64,000 bases of DNA from Streptomyces sp. JB150 (GTDB lineage: Bacteria; Actinomycetota; Actinomycetes; Streptomycetales; Streptomycetaceae), in NCBI RefSeq assembly GCF_011193355.1, contig NZ_CP049780.1, positions 5,065,803 through 5,129,802 on the forward strand, read 5' to 3'. Positions 38,825-47,497 of this stretch are shown here, in pieces (position 1 is the first letter of the stretch; each line of letters opens with the position of its first letter). Below the pieces are notes generated by a model. That model did not search any database, had not been told where the DNA came from, and saw only the letters and a list, made by a program, of their open reading frames with translations. The position numbers were made by a program, and so were the translations under genes.

Positions 38825-39717
38825 CGCGTCCCGGTGATCACCGCCGCCACCACCGTCCCCGGCGGGAAGGCGCCCTCCTCGGTCAAGGCGGTCAGGCCGT
38901 ACAGCATCTTGGCCACATACAGCCGTTCCACGCCCACTCCGTGCCGGTCCTCGAACTCATCGGCGAACGCGTCGAGTTCGGGGGTCGTCCGCGCGTACCC
39001 CCCGAAGTGGAAACGTTCCTCGAGCCGCCAGTCGCCGCGCGGTCCGCCGAAGGCCGCCCGCTGCAAGGTGCGTATCTCCTCGCCGAGGAAGCCGCCCTTC
39101 AGCACCGGTATGCCGAGCACGCGCTGCCCGGGCCCCGCCCCCGCCGCGAGTCCCGCCAGTGTGCCGCCGGTGCCGCAGGCCACCGCCACCACGTCCGCCT
39201 GGCCGTCCAGTTCCTCGCCGAGGGCGGTGCAGCCGCGGACGGCGAGGGCGTTGCTGCCGCCCTCGGGGACGACGTAGGCGTCCTCCGCGCGGGCCGCGCG
39301 GAGCAGCGTCGCCAGGACGGCCGGATCCGTCTTGCGGCGATACGTCGACCTGTCGACGAAGTGCAGGCGCATGCCGTCGGCCGCGCACCGCGCGAGGGAG
39401 GGGTTCAGCGGCCGGCCGGCCAGCTCGTCGCCGCGGACCACGCCGATCGTGGGGATGCCGAGCAGGCGGCCCGCGGCGGCGGTGGCGCGCAGGTGGTGGG
39501 AGTACGCGCCGCCGAAGGTGACGATCGGGCGGCCGCCCGCCGCCGCGAGGTTGGGCGCGAGTTTGCGCCACTTGTTGCCGATCAGGTCGGGGTGGATGAG
39601 GTCGTCGCGCTTCAGCAGCAGCCGCACGCCGCGGCGGGCGAACCGCTCGTCCCGCACCTCCTGCACGGGCGAGGGGAGTCTCGGTCGTAGCGCGGCGAGG
39701 GCGTCGTTGCCGGTCAC
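38821..39717 (-). CDS. PLP-dependent ACC deaminase/D-cysteine desulfhydrase-like enzyme
   Basis: 298-residue fold-type II PLP enzyme. The Schiff-base Lys is in IGNKWRKL (typical GNKxRKL), the phosphate-binding loop is ACGTGGTLAGL, and the serine-rich active site is replaced by TFGGAYSHHLRA. It resembles both 1-aminocyclopropane-1-carboxylate deaminase and D-cysteine desulfhydrase; sequence alone does not settle which. GTG 39717 (MTGNDALAAL) was chosen. It lies downstream of the amidase pseudogene on the same strand. Confidence 0.85.
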   Translation of the reverse strand: MTGNDALAALRPRLPSPVQEVRDERFARRGVRLLLKRDDLIHPDLIGNKWRKLAPNLAAAGGRPIVTFGGAYSHHLRATAAAGRLLGIPTIGVVRGDELAGRPLNPSLARCAADGMRLHFVDRSTYRRKTDPAVLATLLRAARAEDAYVVPEGGSNALAVRGCTALGEELDGQADVVAVACGTGGTLAGLAAGAGPGQRVLGIPVLKGGFLGEEIRTLQRAAFGGPRGDWRLEERFHFGGYARTTPELDAFADEFEDRHGVGVERLYVAKMLYGLTALTEEGAFPPGTVVAAVITGTR

Positions 39718-39757
39718 GGGACCATTCTCCCTCCCCCGGCGCGGCACCGTGGCCGGC

Positions 39758-40308
39758 TCACTTCAGCCGGTACCGGACGCGTTCGCGCATCGGACACAAG
39801 GAGTGGCAGCCCGGATCCACCTTCCCGGGCTGCCACTCCTTGTGTCCGATGACCGAATGCTCGGACCAGCCGTGGTGGCGGCAGATCGCCGCGGCGGCGC
39901 GTTCGACGGCCTCCAGCTGGGCCGCGGGCCAGGTATCCTCGCCGTCGCCGAGGTTCTCGCACTCGAAGCCGTAGAAGTGCCGGTTCCCGTCCGTGTTCGC
40001 CTCGTTGTCGGGCGGCAGCGCCTTCTTTCGCGATCACGGCGCGCAGCACCTACGTCGCCGGGGCCGGCGTGGTTGGCGCGGCCGTAGCCGACGAGGTGGA
40101 CGGTGCCGTCCTTGGTGACGACGCCGTGGCACAGCGGCCCGGGCAGCGTGTCGTAGCCCTTGCGGCACAGCTCCACGGTGTGCCGTCTGCCCCGGGTCAC
40201 CGTGTGGTGGAGCATCACTCCGTGGACGGGCCCCCACACGCCCTTGTGGTTGCGGTTGTGCTGGCGCCAGTCGCCGACCTCGACGACCGTGACGCCTTCC
40301 GCCCGCAC
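39758..40308 (-). pseudogene. N-acetylmuramoyl-L-alanine amidase, frameshifted twice
   Basis: A peptidoglycan amidase (Ami_2/PGRP-like) reads in three frames. From GTG 40308: VVEVGDWRQHNRNHKGVWGP, VMLHHTVT, GPLCHGVVTKDGTVHLVGYG, NHAGPGD. A shift near 40045-40060 leads to VLRAVIAKE. A second near 40020-40030 leads to LPPDNEANTDGNRHFYGFEC, WPAAQLEAVERAAAAIC, HSVIGHKEWQPGK and the stop at 39758. Zinc-ligand histidines (LHHT, IGHKEW) are present but in different frames, so no full-length enzyme can be made. Compared with typical family sequence, the shifts look like a 2-base loss and a 1-base gain. The N-terminal end may also be lost. Confidence 0.85.
39789..39850. repeat. Perfect 26-bp inverted repeat with 10-bp loop
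   Basis: ATCGGACACAAGGAGTGGCA... (39789-39814) is exactly reverse-complementary to 39825-39850, with loop ATCCACCTTC. The right arm encodes the conserved SVIGHKEWQPG segment of the amidase. The left arm, further along the gene, encodes an abnormal CHSLCP segment. The structure therefore looks created by copying one strand segment in inverted orientation. It could act as a terminator hairpin. Confidence 0.95.
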
Positions 40309-40536
40309 AGCGTGCGAGCCGATCCGGACAGCGCGTTTGTGCCTGTGCGCGCCCGCCCGTCTCCCACCGGTCAGGCTCTGGCAGGGGACCTATATGTGCC
40401 CAGTCCGCGGTGATCCATTCCCGCTCTTTCGGGTAATAGCACGAGCACACTCCGTGATGGAAGGCTTAGTCGGGAGATCGTGAGATCGGTGCCCGGCGCA
40501 GAACGCTGCCAGGCATGACCGGGAGGGCAATTTTCT
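40309..40536 (+). promoter_or_regulatory. Leader region of the encapsulin operon
   Basis: 228-bp gap between the amidase pseudogene start and the encapsulin ATG. The translation start is preceded by CCGGGAGGG at 40519-40527. No promoter hexamers were assigned. Open frames crossing it on the minus strand are not protein-like. Confidence 0.35.
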
Positions 40537-41943
40537 ATGTCGGTAGGCGAAGAGGTCCGCACGGAGCAGGGCAGGCCGCAGCAGAGCCTCGGCACAGCTG
40601 CCGCGCGCAACCTGGCCACCACCACCAAGTCCGTCCCCCAGATGCAGGAGATCAGCTCGCGCTGGCTGCTGCGGATGCTCCCCTGGGTGGACGTACAGGG
40701 CGGTACGTACCGGGTGAACCGGCGACTGACCTTCGCTGTGGGCGACGGACGCATCACCTTCGTGAAGACCGGCGACCGCGTCGAGGTCATCCCCGCGGAA
40801 CTCGGCGAGCTGCCCGCGCTGCGGTCGTACGAGGACGAGGAGGTGCTGGCGGAGCTCGCCCGGCGCTGTGAGCAGCGGGAGTTCGCCGCCGGCGAGGTGA
40901 TCGCCTCCTTCGGCAGCCAGACCGACGCGGTCTACCTCGTCGCGCACGGCCGCGTCGAGAAGCTCGGCACCGGCCCCTACGGCGACGACGAGAGCCTCGG
41001 CGTCCAGGCCGACGGCTCCTACCTGGGTGACCAGGCCCTGCTCGACGGGGACGCCATCTGGGAGTACACGGCCCGCGCGATCACCCCCTGCACCGTCCTC
41101 GTGCTGTCCCGGCAGCACTTCGAGCAGGTCGCCGAGCGCTCCGACTCGCTGCGGGCCCACCTGGAGCAGCTGCGCTCCCTGCCGCAGCAGCGCACCAACA
41201 AGTACGGCGAGAAGGCGATCGAGCTGGAGGCGGGCCACTCCGGTGAGCCGGACATCCCGCACACCTTCGTGGACTACGAGGCCCGGCCCCGCGAGTACGA
41301 GCTGAGCATCGCCCAGACCGTGCTGCGCATCCACACGCGCGTGGCGGACCTCTACAACCAGCCGATGAACCAGACCGAGCAGCAGCTGCGGCTCACGGTC
41401 GAGGCGCTGAAGGAGCGCCAGGAGCACGAGCTGATCAACAACCGCGAGTTCGGCCTGCTGCACAACTGCGAGTACGACCAGCGGATCCAGCCGCACGACG
41501 GCGTGCCGAGCCCCGACGACATGGACGAGCTGCTCAGCCGCCGGCGCGGCACCAAGATGTTCCTCGCCCACCCGCGGGCCATCGCCGCGTTCGGCCGCGA
41601 GCTGAACAAGCGGGGCCTGGTGCCGGAGACGATCGACGTCGGCGGCAACCGCATCCCCACCTGGCGCGGCGTGCCGATCTACCCGTGCAACAAGATCCCG
41701 GTCACCGAGGCCCGCACCAGCTCCATCATCGCGATGCGTCTCGGCGAGGCCGACCAGGGCGTCATCGGCCTGCGCCAGTCCGGCATCCCGGACGAGATCG
41801 AGCCCAGCCTGTCGGTGCGGTTCATGGGCATCAACGAACAGGCCATCATCAAGTACCTGGTGACGGCGTACTACTCGGCGGCCGTCCTCGTTCCGGACGC
41901 CCTCGGTGTCCTGGAGAACGTCGAGATCGGCCGCTGGCGGTGA
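40537..41943 (+). CDS. Family 2B encapsulin shell protein with cyclic-nucleotide-binding insertion (EshA-like)
   Basis: 468-residue protein. The N-terminal arm ([20 protein letters not shown]) and the C-terminal HK97-like core ([20 protein letters not shown], then [20 protein letters not shown]) match family 2B encapsulins. A Crp-like cNMP-binding domain is inserted at about residues 95-215 ([31 protein letters not shown]). Such proteins, including Streptomyces EshA, self-assemble into capsid-like compartments around enzymes carrying disordered N-terminal tags. The next gene, a polyprenyl synthase with such a tail, is the likely cargo. Confidence 0.92.
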   Translation: MSVGEEVRTEQGRPQQSLGTAAARNLATTTKSVPQMQEISSRWLLRMLPWVDVQGGTYRVNRRLTFAVGDGRITFVKTGDRVEVIPAELGELPALRSYEDEEVLAELARRCEQREFAAGEVIASFGSQTDAVYLVAHGRVEKLGTGPYGDDESLGVQADGSYLGDQALLDGDAIWEYTARAITPCTVLVLSRQHFEQVAERSDSLRAHLEQLRSLPQQRTNKYGEKAIELEAGHSGEPDIPHTFVDYEARPREYELSIAQTVLRIHTRVADLYNQPMNQTEQQLRLTVEALKERQEHELINNREFGLLHNCEYDQRIQPHDGVPSPDDMDELLSRRRGTKMFLAHPRAIAAFGRELNKRGLVPETIDVGGNRIPTWRGVPIYPCNKIPVTEARTSSIIAMRLGEADQGVIGLRQSGIPDEIEPSLSVRFMGINEQAIIKYLVTAYYSAAVLVPDALGVLENVEIGRWR

Positions 41944-42052
41944 TCCGTCCCGCCCCGGGCCCGTGTCCCCGCCCGGCGGGGCGGGTAGACCCTCCGGGAA
42001 CGCCGATCGGAGGGGACGGCCCGCCGTCCGTGAAGTCCGCGAGGGGGACGCC

Positions 42053-43267
42053 GTGACCGAGTCCATGACGCAGGCCGAGCAACGCCGCGCGGGGACACGC
42101 GGCGGTGTCGCCGGCCCGCGCCTGCCGGGCCCGCACGGCGGCGTCGACGCGCACGAGAGGCCGAGTCCCCTCGCGACCGGCCCGACCGGCCCGACCGGCC
42201 CGACCGGCACGGAGGGCGGCCCGGAGGTCGTCCCCGGCCGGTTCGCCGGGGACGAGGCGGCCTTGATCCTGGAGCGCGCCCGGGCGTCGGTCGACCCCGA
42301 ACTGCGCGCGGCCGTGGAGTCGCTGCCGCGTTCGATGCGCCGGGTCGCCCGCTATCACTTCGGCTGGGAGCAGGCGGACGGTACTCCGGCGGCGGGCGGC
42401 GCGGGCAAGGCGATCCGGCCCGCGCTGGTCCTCGCGGCGGCGTCCGCGCTCGGCGGCCCGGCCGCCCAGGCGGCGGCCGCACGGGCGGCCGCGGCGGTGG
42501 AGCTGGTGCACAACTTCACGCTGCTGCACGACGACGTCATGGACCGGGACACCACCCGCCGGCACCGCCCCACCGCGTGGACGGTGTTCGGCGACGCCGA
42601 CGCCATCCTCGCCGGCGACGCCCTCCAGGCGCTGGCCCTGCGGCTGCTCGCCCAGGACCCGCATCCGGTGTCCGCGGCGGCCGCGGCCCGGCTGGCGGCC
42701 TGTGTGGTGGAGCTGTGCGAGGGACAGCAGGCGGACACCGCGCTGGAGCGGCGTGCTCCCACCGAGGTCACGCTCGACGAGGTGCTGGTCATGGCCGAGG
42801 CCAAGACCGGGGCGCTGCTGGGGTGCGCGTGCGCGCTGGGCGCGTTGTACGCGGGGGCGCCCGTCGACGACGTCGAGGCGCTGGACGCGTTCGGTCGCGA
42901 GGCCGGGCTCGCCTTCCAGCTGATCGACGACGTGATCGGCATATGGGGCGATCCCGGCCGCACCGGGAAACCGGCCGGCGCGGATCTCGCCGCCCGCAAG
43001 AAGTCCCTGCCCGTGGTCGCCGCGCTGACCTCCGGCACCCCGGCGGCGGCGGACCTCGCCGAGCTGTACGCGGTGCCGTACGACGGCGGTGATCTGGAGC
43101 CCACCGTGCTCGCCGTGGAACGGGCGGGCGGCCGGGAGTGGGCCCAGGCGCAGGCGGCCGATCACATGGCCCGTGCGCTGCAGGAGCTGTCCCGCGCCAT
43201 CCCGCAGCCGGAGGCGGCGGGCGGCCTGCTGGCCCTCGCCGAGTTCGTCACCCGCCGCACGACATAG
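42053..43267 (+). CDS. Polyprenyl diphosphate synthase, probable encapsulin cargo
   Basis: 404-residue trans-isoprenyl diphosphate synthase from GTG 42053. The first Asp-rich motif is LLHDDVMDRD and the second is FQLIDDVIGIWGD; KxxR is seen in GKAIRPALVL. The first 95 residues are disordered, with a collagen-like GPTGPTGPTG stretch, as expected of a cargo-loading tail in family 2B systems. It follows the shell gene by 109 bp on the same strand. Product chain length is not predictable by eye. Confidence 0.92.
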   Translation: MTESMTQAEQRRAGTRGGVAGPRLPGPHGGVDAHERPSPLATGPTGPTGPTGTEGGPEVVPGRFAGDEAALILERARASVDPELRAAVESLPRSMRRVARYHFGWEQADGTPAAGGAGKAIRPALVLAAASALGGPAAQAAAARAAAAVELVHNFTLLHDDVMDRDTTRRHRPTAWTVFGDADAILAGDALQALALRLLAQDPHPVSAAAAARLAACVVELCEGQQADTALERRAPTEVTLDEVLVMAEAKTGALLGCACALGALYAGAPVDDVEALDAFGREAGLAFQLIDDVIGIWGDPGRTGKPAGADLAARKKSLPVVAALTSGTPAAADLAELYAVPYDGGDLEPTVLAVERAGGREWAQAQAADHMARALQELSRAIPQPEAAGGLLALAEFVTRRTT

Positions 43268-43271
43268 GGGG

Positions 43272-43302
43272 CGCAACGTCGCGCCCGACGCGCGACGTTG
43301 CG
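43272..43302 (+). terminator. Perfect 13-bp stem hairpin after the polyprenyl synthase gene
   Basis: CGCAACGTCGCGC (43272-43284), loop CCGAC, GCGCGACGTTGCG (43290-43302). It begins 5 bp after the stop. No U-tract, as is usual in Streptomyces. Confidence 0.75.
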
Positions 43303-43559
43303 GACACCCCCTGACCGCACAGACCCCGGAGTCCTGCGGCACGCGCGGCTCCTGACCCCGCGCGGGCCCGGGACTCCGGACCAGGGGTCCCGCACATCCC
43401 CACGGTGTGCGGGGCCCACCCGCCTCCGCCGCCGGCCGTCGCTCAGGCCGGGGCCAAGCCTTCCGATGCGGTCGACCTGTCGAGGCCGATCCGTCGAGGC
43501 CAATCCGCCAAGGCGCCCGCTTGGAGGGTCTGTCGGTGGTGTGGGGCAGCATCCACGGC

Positions 43560-44150
43560 ATGACAAGTGCAGGGACGGACCGCGGACTGGATGTGTTCCG
43601 GCAGGGCGATTTCCCCATATACACGCTGACCTTCGTGCGGGATCTGTCCCCCGCGGAGTTGCTCACCCGCATGGGGGTCGATCCGGAGACCCTCGCGCTT
43701 CGCGACGCCATGGACCTGGAAGACGACTGGGGCGACGACCTCTTCGACGACGAGGAACCCGTCGTCACCACTGGCATCGACGGCTCGTGGACGTGGGCAT
43801 GGGAACAGGGCGGCATGCACGGACTCCATGAGAGGATCCTGCGTCGCGTCTCCGCGGGCACGGAAGCCGTGGTGCTCCACTACAACGAGAAGCCGATGCA
43901 CTGGTTCAAGTACGCGGTGGACGGCGGGATCGTTGTCGACTTCCACACGCTCCAGGCGATCGAACCGGCCGGACAGGACCCGGCGAGACTCGATGACGTC
44001 ATGAGACCCCTCGGGCTCGTTCCCGGCCGGGCCGCGCCCCTGCACAGCGTCCTGGCCCTGGTGGAGAACGCCTTCGGCATCCGGCTGGGGCGGCCGGGCG
44101 GAGTGGACGACGAGCGCTGGAGCGGCAGGCTGCTTCCCCTGCCGGACTGA
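43560..44150 (+). CDS. DUF6461-like protein
   Basis: 196-residue soluble protein from ATG 43560. The N-terminal part (YTLTFVRDLSPAELLTRMGV) and the central WTWAWEQGGMHGLHERILRR block match a family of uncharacterised actinobacterial proteins, recalled as DUF6461. It is acidic and lacks signal peptide, membrane segment or recognised catalytic motif. The preceding 292-bp gap holds the terminator and no gene. Family assignment is from memory. Confidence 0.7.
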   Translation: MTSAGTDRGLDVFRQGDFPIYTLTFVRDLSPAELLTRMGVDPETLALRDAMDLEDDWGDDLFDDEEPVVTTGIDGSWTWAWEQGGMHGLHERILRRVSAGTEAVVLHYNEKPMHWFKYAVDGGIVVDFHTLQAIEPAGQDPARLDDVMRPLGLVPGRAAPLHSVLALVENAFGIRLGRPGGVDDERWSGRLLPLPD

Positions 44151-44270
44151 AACGGCGGCCCCCGGCGCAGGGACACGACCTCGTCGGGCCCGGCTCACCC
44201 ACCGGCTAGGCTCAACCCCCGTATGCGCAGGGCGGGTTGAAGTCCGCACGGTGGGGCGAAGGGGCGGGGC

Positions 44271-44873
44271 ATGGGTGTGGGGATCAGGGTGGCGGGGGCG
44301 GACGACCGGGACATGGTCGTCCGGCTGCTGGACGCGGCGTTCCGGCAGGACCCGGTCAGCCGCTGGGTCTTCCCGGGCGAGGACTACTTCCGCGCCACCC
44401 ATCACCGGCTGATGGCCGCCTTCACCGACATCGTGCTCGACGCCGGGCGGATCGACGTCACCGAGGACGGCTCGGCCTGCGCGCTGTGGCTGATGGTGCC
44501 CGCGGCCGGCCCGGCCGGCGAGGGACACGACGACGGCCCCGCCCAGGTCCGCGAGGCCGTCGACCCCGCGAACGAGCGCGTGGAGCTGATCGGCCGGCTC
44601 ACCGGGGAGATCCATCCCGCCGGCCGCGCCCACGCGTACCTGTGGATGATCGGGGTGGCCCCGGACCGCCAGGGCGAAGGCCTGGGCACCGCGCTCCTCA
44701 CCCCGGTCCTCGACCGCTGCGACCGTGAGGGCCTGCCCGTCTATCTGGAGGCGAGCAACGCCGGCAGCCGGCGGCTCTACGAGCGGCTGGGCTTCACGGT
44801 GCCGGCCGACCGGGTGCTGGAGCTGCCCGACGGCCCCACGATGTGGCCGATGTGGCGGGAACCGCGGCCCTGA
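44271..44873 (+). CDS. GNAT-family N-acetyltransferase
   Basis: 200 residues from ATG 44271 with ribosome site GAAGGGGCGGGG just upstream. Acetyl-CoA motif A is LWMIGVAPDRQGEGLGTALL (Q-x-x-G-x-G), and motif B is EASNAGSRRLYERLGFTV. The N-terminal RVAGADDRDMVVRLLDAAF and a Trp-rich segment suit small-molecule acetyltransferases. Acceptor substrate unknown. Convergent or divergent partners give no functional hint. Confidence 0.88.
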   Translation: MGVGIRVAGADDRDMVVRLLDAAFRQDPVSRWVFPGEDYFRATHHRLMAAFTDIVLDAGRIDVTEDGSACALWLMVPAAGPAGEGHDDGPAQVREAVDPANERVELIGRLTGEIHPAGRAHAYLWMIGVAPDRQGEGLGTALLTPVLDRCDREGLPVYLEASNAGSRRLYERLGFTVPADRVLELPDGPTMWPMWREPRP

Positions 44874-44995
44874 GCCACCCACCCGTGGGCCGGCAGGTGT
44901 GCAGGAGGCGGTGACGCGGCGGTGGCGCCCCCGCGAGGGCGGCGAGGCGTCCGCGGCGAGGGGCGGACGCCGGTCGGCCGTCCTACGCTGAGGAC

Positions 44996-45217
44996 ATGGA
45001 CAGCGAAAAACGCGCCTGTCCCGTCTGCGGACAGCCCGTCGAAACAGTCGTCCGGCGGCACAAGACGCTGGGCGCGTGGGTGCCGACCTGGGTGGCCGGT
45101 CCGTGCCGGAACCCCACGTGCGCCGAGTACGTCCCGCAGGGCGCCGAAGCCACCGAGGAACGGCCCGGCCGCCCCGCCGAGCACGCGCGCCACGCCGGAC
45201 ACCTCAGGAAACCCTGA
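44996..45217 (+). CDS. Small zinc-ribbon-like protein
   Basis: 73-residue protein with two cysteine pairs, CPVC near the N-terminus and C-x4-C (CRNPTC), spaced about 30 residues apart, consistent with one bound zinc. The C-terminal third is Glu/Arg/His-rich. ATG 44996 lies 9 bp after a TACGCT -10-like box, so the leader is very short. No function assigned. Confidence 0.7.
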   Translation: MDSEKRACPVCGQPVETVVRRHKTLGAWVPTWVAGPCRNPTCAEYVPQGAEATEERPGRPAEHARHAGHLRKP

Positions 45218-45253
45218 GCCGAGCACAAGCGAGGACAACCGAGGAGCGCGCCC

Positions 45254-45682
45254 ATGAAGTACCTGGTCGTCGTGCAGGGCACACAGGCGGACTACGAGGG
45301 CCTGCGCGGCCGGGCCTCCGCGCAGGCCCCGGCCTGGACCGAGGGCGATCTCAAGGCGATGTACGCCTACATGGGCGCGATCAACGCCGAACTGGCCGGG
45401 ACCGGCGAGCTGGTCGACGCCCAGGGCCTGGCCGAGCCCGGCCGCACCCGGCTGGTCACCCGCGGCCCGGACGGCCGTACGGTGATCGCGGACGATCCGT
45501 ACGACGAGGCCGAGGTGGTGCCGGCCGGCTACTGGCTGCTGGACTGCCCCAGCCTGGAGCGGGTGACGGAGATCGCCGAGCGCGTCACCCGCTGCCCGGG
45601 ACCGGACGGGGCCGCCGATCTGCCGGTGGTGATCCGGCCCGTCCTGGACGGCGCCGAGGAGATCCGGGCGGACCCGGCCTAG
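45254..45682 (+). CDS. YCII/DGPF-domain protein
   Basis: 142-residue protein of the YciI-like alpha/beta ferredoxin-like fold that often accompanies ECF sigma factors of the SigG/ECF41 kind. MKYLVVVQGTQADYEG, ELAGTGELVDAQGLAEPG and GYWLLDCPSLERVTEIAERV show the family pattern. ATG 45254 has GAGGAGCGCG upstream. Its stop TAG is shared in antiparallel with the stop of the VOC pseudogene. No sigma gene is adjacent. Confidence 0.85.
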   Translation: MKYLVVVQGTQADYEGLRGRASAQAPAWTEGDLKAMYAYMGAINAELAGTGELVDAQGLAEPGRTRLVTRGPDGRTVIADDPYDEAEVVPAGYWLLDCPSLERVTEIAERVTRCPGPDGAADLPVVIRPVLDGAEEIRADPA

Positions 45683-46417
45683 GCCGGGCGCGGCAGTCCG
45701 CCCGTCTCCGGGTCGCGGCCGGTCAGGCCCCGCCGGGTCCCGCAGCACCGACCAGTGCGCGCCCCTGGCCACCCGCACCGCGCCGAGCCGTTCGTGCTCC
45801 GCGCGGGTCGCCTCGATGTCCGCGCAGGCCAGGTCGAGGTGGGCGGAGACCGGCCGCTCGCCGCCCAGGCGCTGCACCAGCACCCGCACCGGCAGCCCGG
45901 CGGGCGGCACCACCGCGTGGAACTCCGGCCGGGACCCCGGCCGGGACGTCCAGCCGGTCAGCAGTGCGCTCCAGAAGGCGATCTCGGCGTCGTACCGCGA
46001 CGGCGGGACGTCCAGGCAGACCTGGTCCAGGCGGCTGCCGCGGACCACCGGCGGCCGGACCGCCTCGCCCTGCCACGGCACGGCGCAGAACGGCTGCCCG
46101 GCCGGTGAGCGCAGCACCGCCCACCCGTCGTGCTCGGCGACGATCCCGCCGCCCAGCCGCAGCGCGTGGTCGGTGAGGTCCCGTACGTCGTCCACGGCGA
46201 GGTCGAGGTGCGCTCCGCCGTCCCCGGCGTCGACGCCCTGGACCTTCACGCAGGGGTCGGCGCCGCCGCCGGGCAGCAGGGTCGCGAACTCGCCCTTCGC
46301 GCCGCGGGGCGGGGACAGCCGGGTGTCCGTGACGGCGGTCCAGAAGTCCTGGGCCGGGCCGAGGAGGGCGGCGGGGCGGTCGACGAAGGCGTACGTCCAG
46401 CGGATGGCCATGGGCAT
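45679..46417 (-). pseudogene. VOC (glyoxalase-fold) protein with 3' frameshift
   Basis: Two vicinal-oxygen-chelate modules read well from ATG 46417 (or 46411): IRWTYAFVDRP...GGAHLDLAVDDV and RLDQVCLDVPPSRYDAEIAF...SAHLDLACADIEATRAEH. The frame is lost at WSVLRDPAG, near 45721-45731. In the alternate frame the expected end (LTGRDPETGGLPRPA, stop at 45679) is intact. The site fits an 11-bp deletion between two CTGACC repeats. As it stands, translation would run far into antisense sequence to 44777. The damage affects only the last 20 residues, so partial function or a sequencing error is possible. Confidence 0.75.
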
Positions 46418-46481
46418 GATCGTAGGCGGAGGAGGCGCGCGGGCCCCGCGCGCGTGGGTGCGTACGGAAGCGAGAGACCCG

Positions 46482-46916
46482 ATGGAAGCCTGCCCGTTCT
46501 GTGCCGTCGTCGCCGATCCCGCGCGGGCGCGGGTCGTTCACGAGGACGCCCACACGGTCGCGTTCTTCCCGCTGACCCCGGCCACCCGGGGGCACACCAT
46601 GGTCGTGCCCCGCGTCCACTCCGCGGACATCTGGCAGATGGGCGAGGAGGAGGTCGGGCACCTGATGGACGCCGTGCTGACGGTCGGCCGGCTGCTGCGC
46701 GCGGTGCTCGCCCCCGAAGGCGTCAACATCATCAACTCGGCCGGGCGGGCCGCCACCCAGACCGTGTTCCACACCCACGTCCACCTCGTGCCGCGGTACC
46801 GCGGCGACCCCATGGGCGACTTCTGGCCGCCGCGCGAGGCGCCCCGTGACGAGGCGGCGCTGGACGGGCTGGCGCAGCGGCTGAGAGCCGCAGGCCTCAG
46901 CTCCAGACGGCCATGA
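46482..46916 (+). CDS. HIT-family nucleotide-binding protein
   Basis: 144-residue histidine-triad protein, likely a nucleoside phosphoramidase or nucleotide hydrolase. The catalytic triad HTHVHLV (H-x-H-x-H) is near residue 105, with CPFC zinc-like cysteines at the N-terminus and the conserved GHTMVVPRVH strand. ATG 46482 gives MEACPFC. The last 20 bp overlap the end of the convergent membrane-protein gene. Confidence 0.93.
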   Translation: MEACPFCAVVADPARARVVHEDAHTVAFFPLTPATRGHTMVVPRVHSADIWQMGEEEVGHLMDAVLTVGRLLRAVLAPEGVNIINSAGRAATQTVFHTHVHLVPRYRGDPMGDFWPPREAPRDEAALDGLAQRLRAAGLSSRRP

Positions 46917-47343
46917 ACACCAGGTCCGCGGCGAGCAGCGCGCCGTGGAACAGGGCGAGGGTGTCGGAGAGGACGGCGCGGCGCAGCGGCATCTGCGGGC
47001 GGAACGGACGTACGTCCATGGACAGCACCTCCACCGTGGAGCCGGGGCGGCGGGCGGCGTCGTACAGGCGCCGGTAGAGCCGCTCCTGGCGCAGGAAGTG
47101 CCCGTCGAGGAACCAGAAGCACAGCAGTGGCACGATCCCGGCGCCCGCGACCGCCCAGCTGCGCTGGCTGGCCGACAGCGCGAGGAAGCCCGCGGCCAGC
47201 GTGAGCGCCCAGCCCTTGACCAGGAACGAGTTGGTGCCCAGCCGGGCGATGGTCGCCTGGATGAACTCCAGGTGCTTGACCCGGTCGGCGTCGAGCGGCT
47301 CGCGGCCGGCGCCGGCGCCGGCACCGTCGTCGGCGGCTGTCAC
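46897..47343 (-). CDS. Three-helix membrane protein of unknown function
   Basis: 148 residues from GTG 47343. A short amphipathic start (VKHLEFIQATIARLGTNSFL) leads into hydrophobic segments at about 40-57, 65-82 and 125-147, with a basic loop RQERLYRRLYDAARR. Similar proteins are common in bacteria and are sometimes near signalling genes; no function is known. The first 20 residues are Gly/Ala-rich and might not be translated if a later start is used. Confidence 0.75.
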   Translation of the reverse strand: MTAADDGAGAGAGREPLDADRVKHLEFIQATIARLGTNSFLVKGWALTLAAGFLALSASQRSWAVAGAGIVPLLCFWFLDGHFLRQERLYRRLYDAARRPGSTVEVLSMDVRPFRPQMPLRRAVLSDTLALFHGALLAADLVFMAVWS

Positions 47344-47408
47344 GCGTGCGGTCCCCCCGTCCCGGGCGGCCGTGCGCGCCCTGCCGTCCGATGCTAACGA
47401 ACGCCAGC

Positions 47409-47438
47409 GGGGGCCGGCCGGTGTTCCGGCCGGCCCCC
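47409..47438. terminator. Hairpin downstream of sodN
   Basis: GGGGGCCGGCCGG (47409-47421), loop TGTT, CCGGCCGGCCCCC (47426-47438): a perfect 13-bp stem located 60 bp past the sodN stop. Very strong GC hairpin without U-tract. Confidence 0.75.
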
Positions 47439-47497
47439 GTGGGATGCCCGGTGACCTGCGATGGTGCACCGATCGCGGATCGGGGCGGACCTGTGGG

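Noticed and set aside
40034..40450. 138-codon minus-strand frame starting MCSCYYPKERE upstream of the encapsulin
   Set aside because: It overlaps the amidase pseudogene in another frame and resembles Arg/Pro-rich shadow sequence.
44777..45678. C-terminal 300-residue extension of the VOC protein
   Set aside because: It is read through antisense sequence after the frameshift and has no protein-like conservation.
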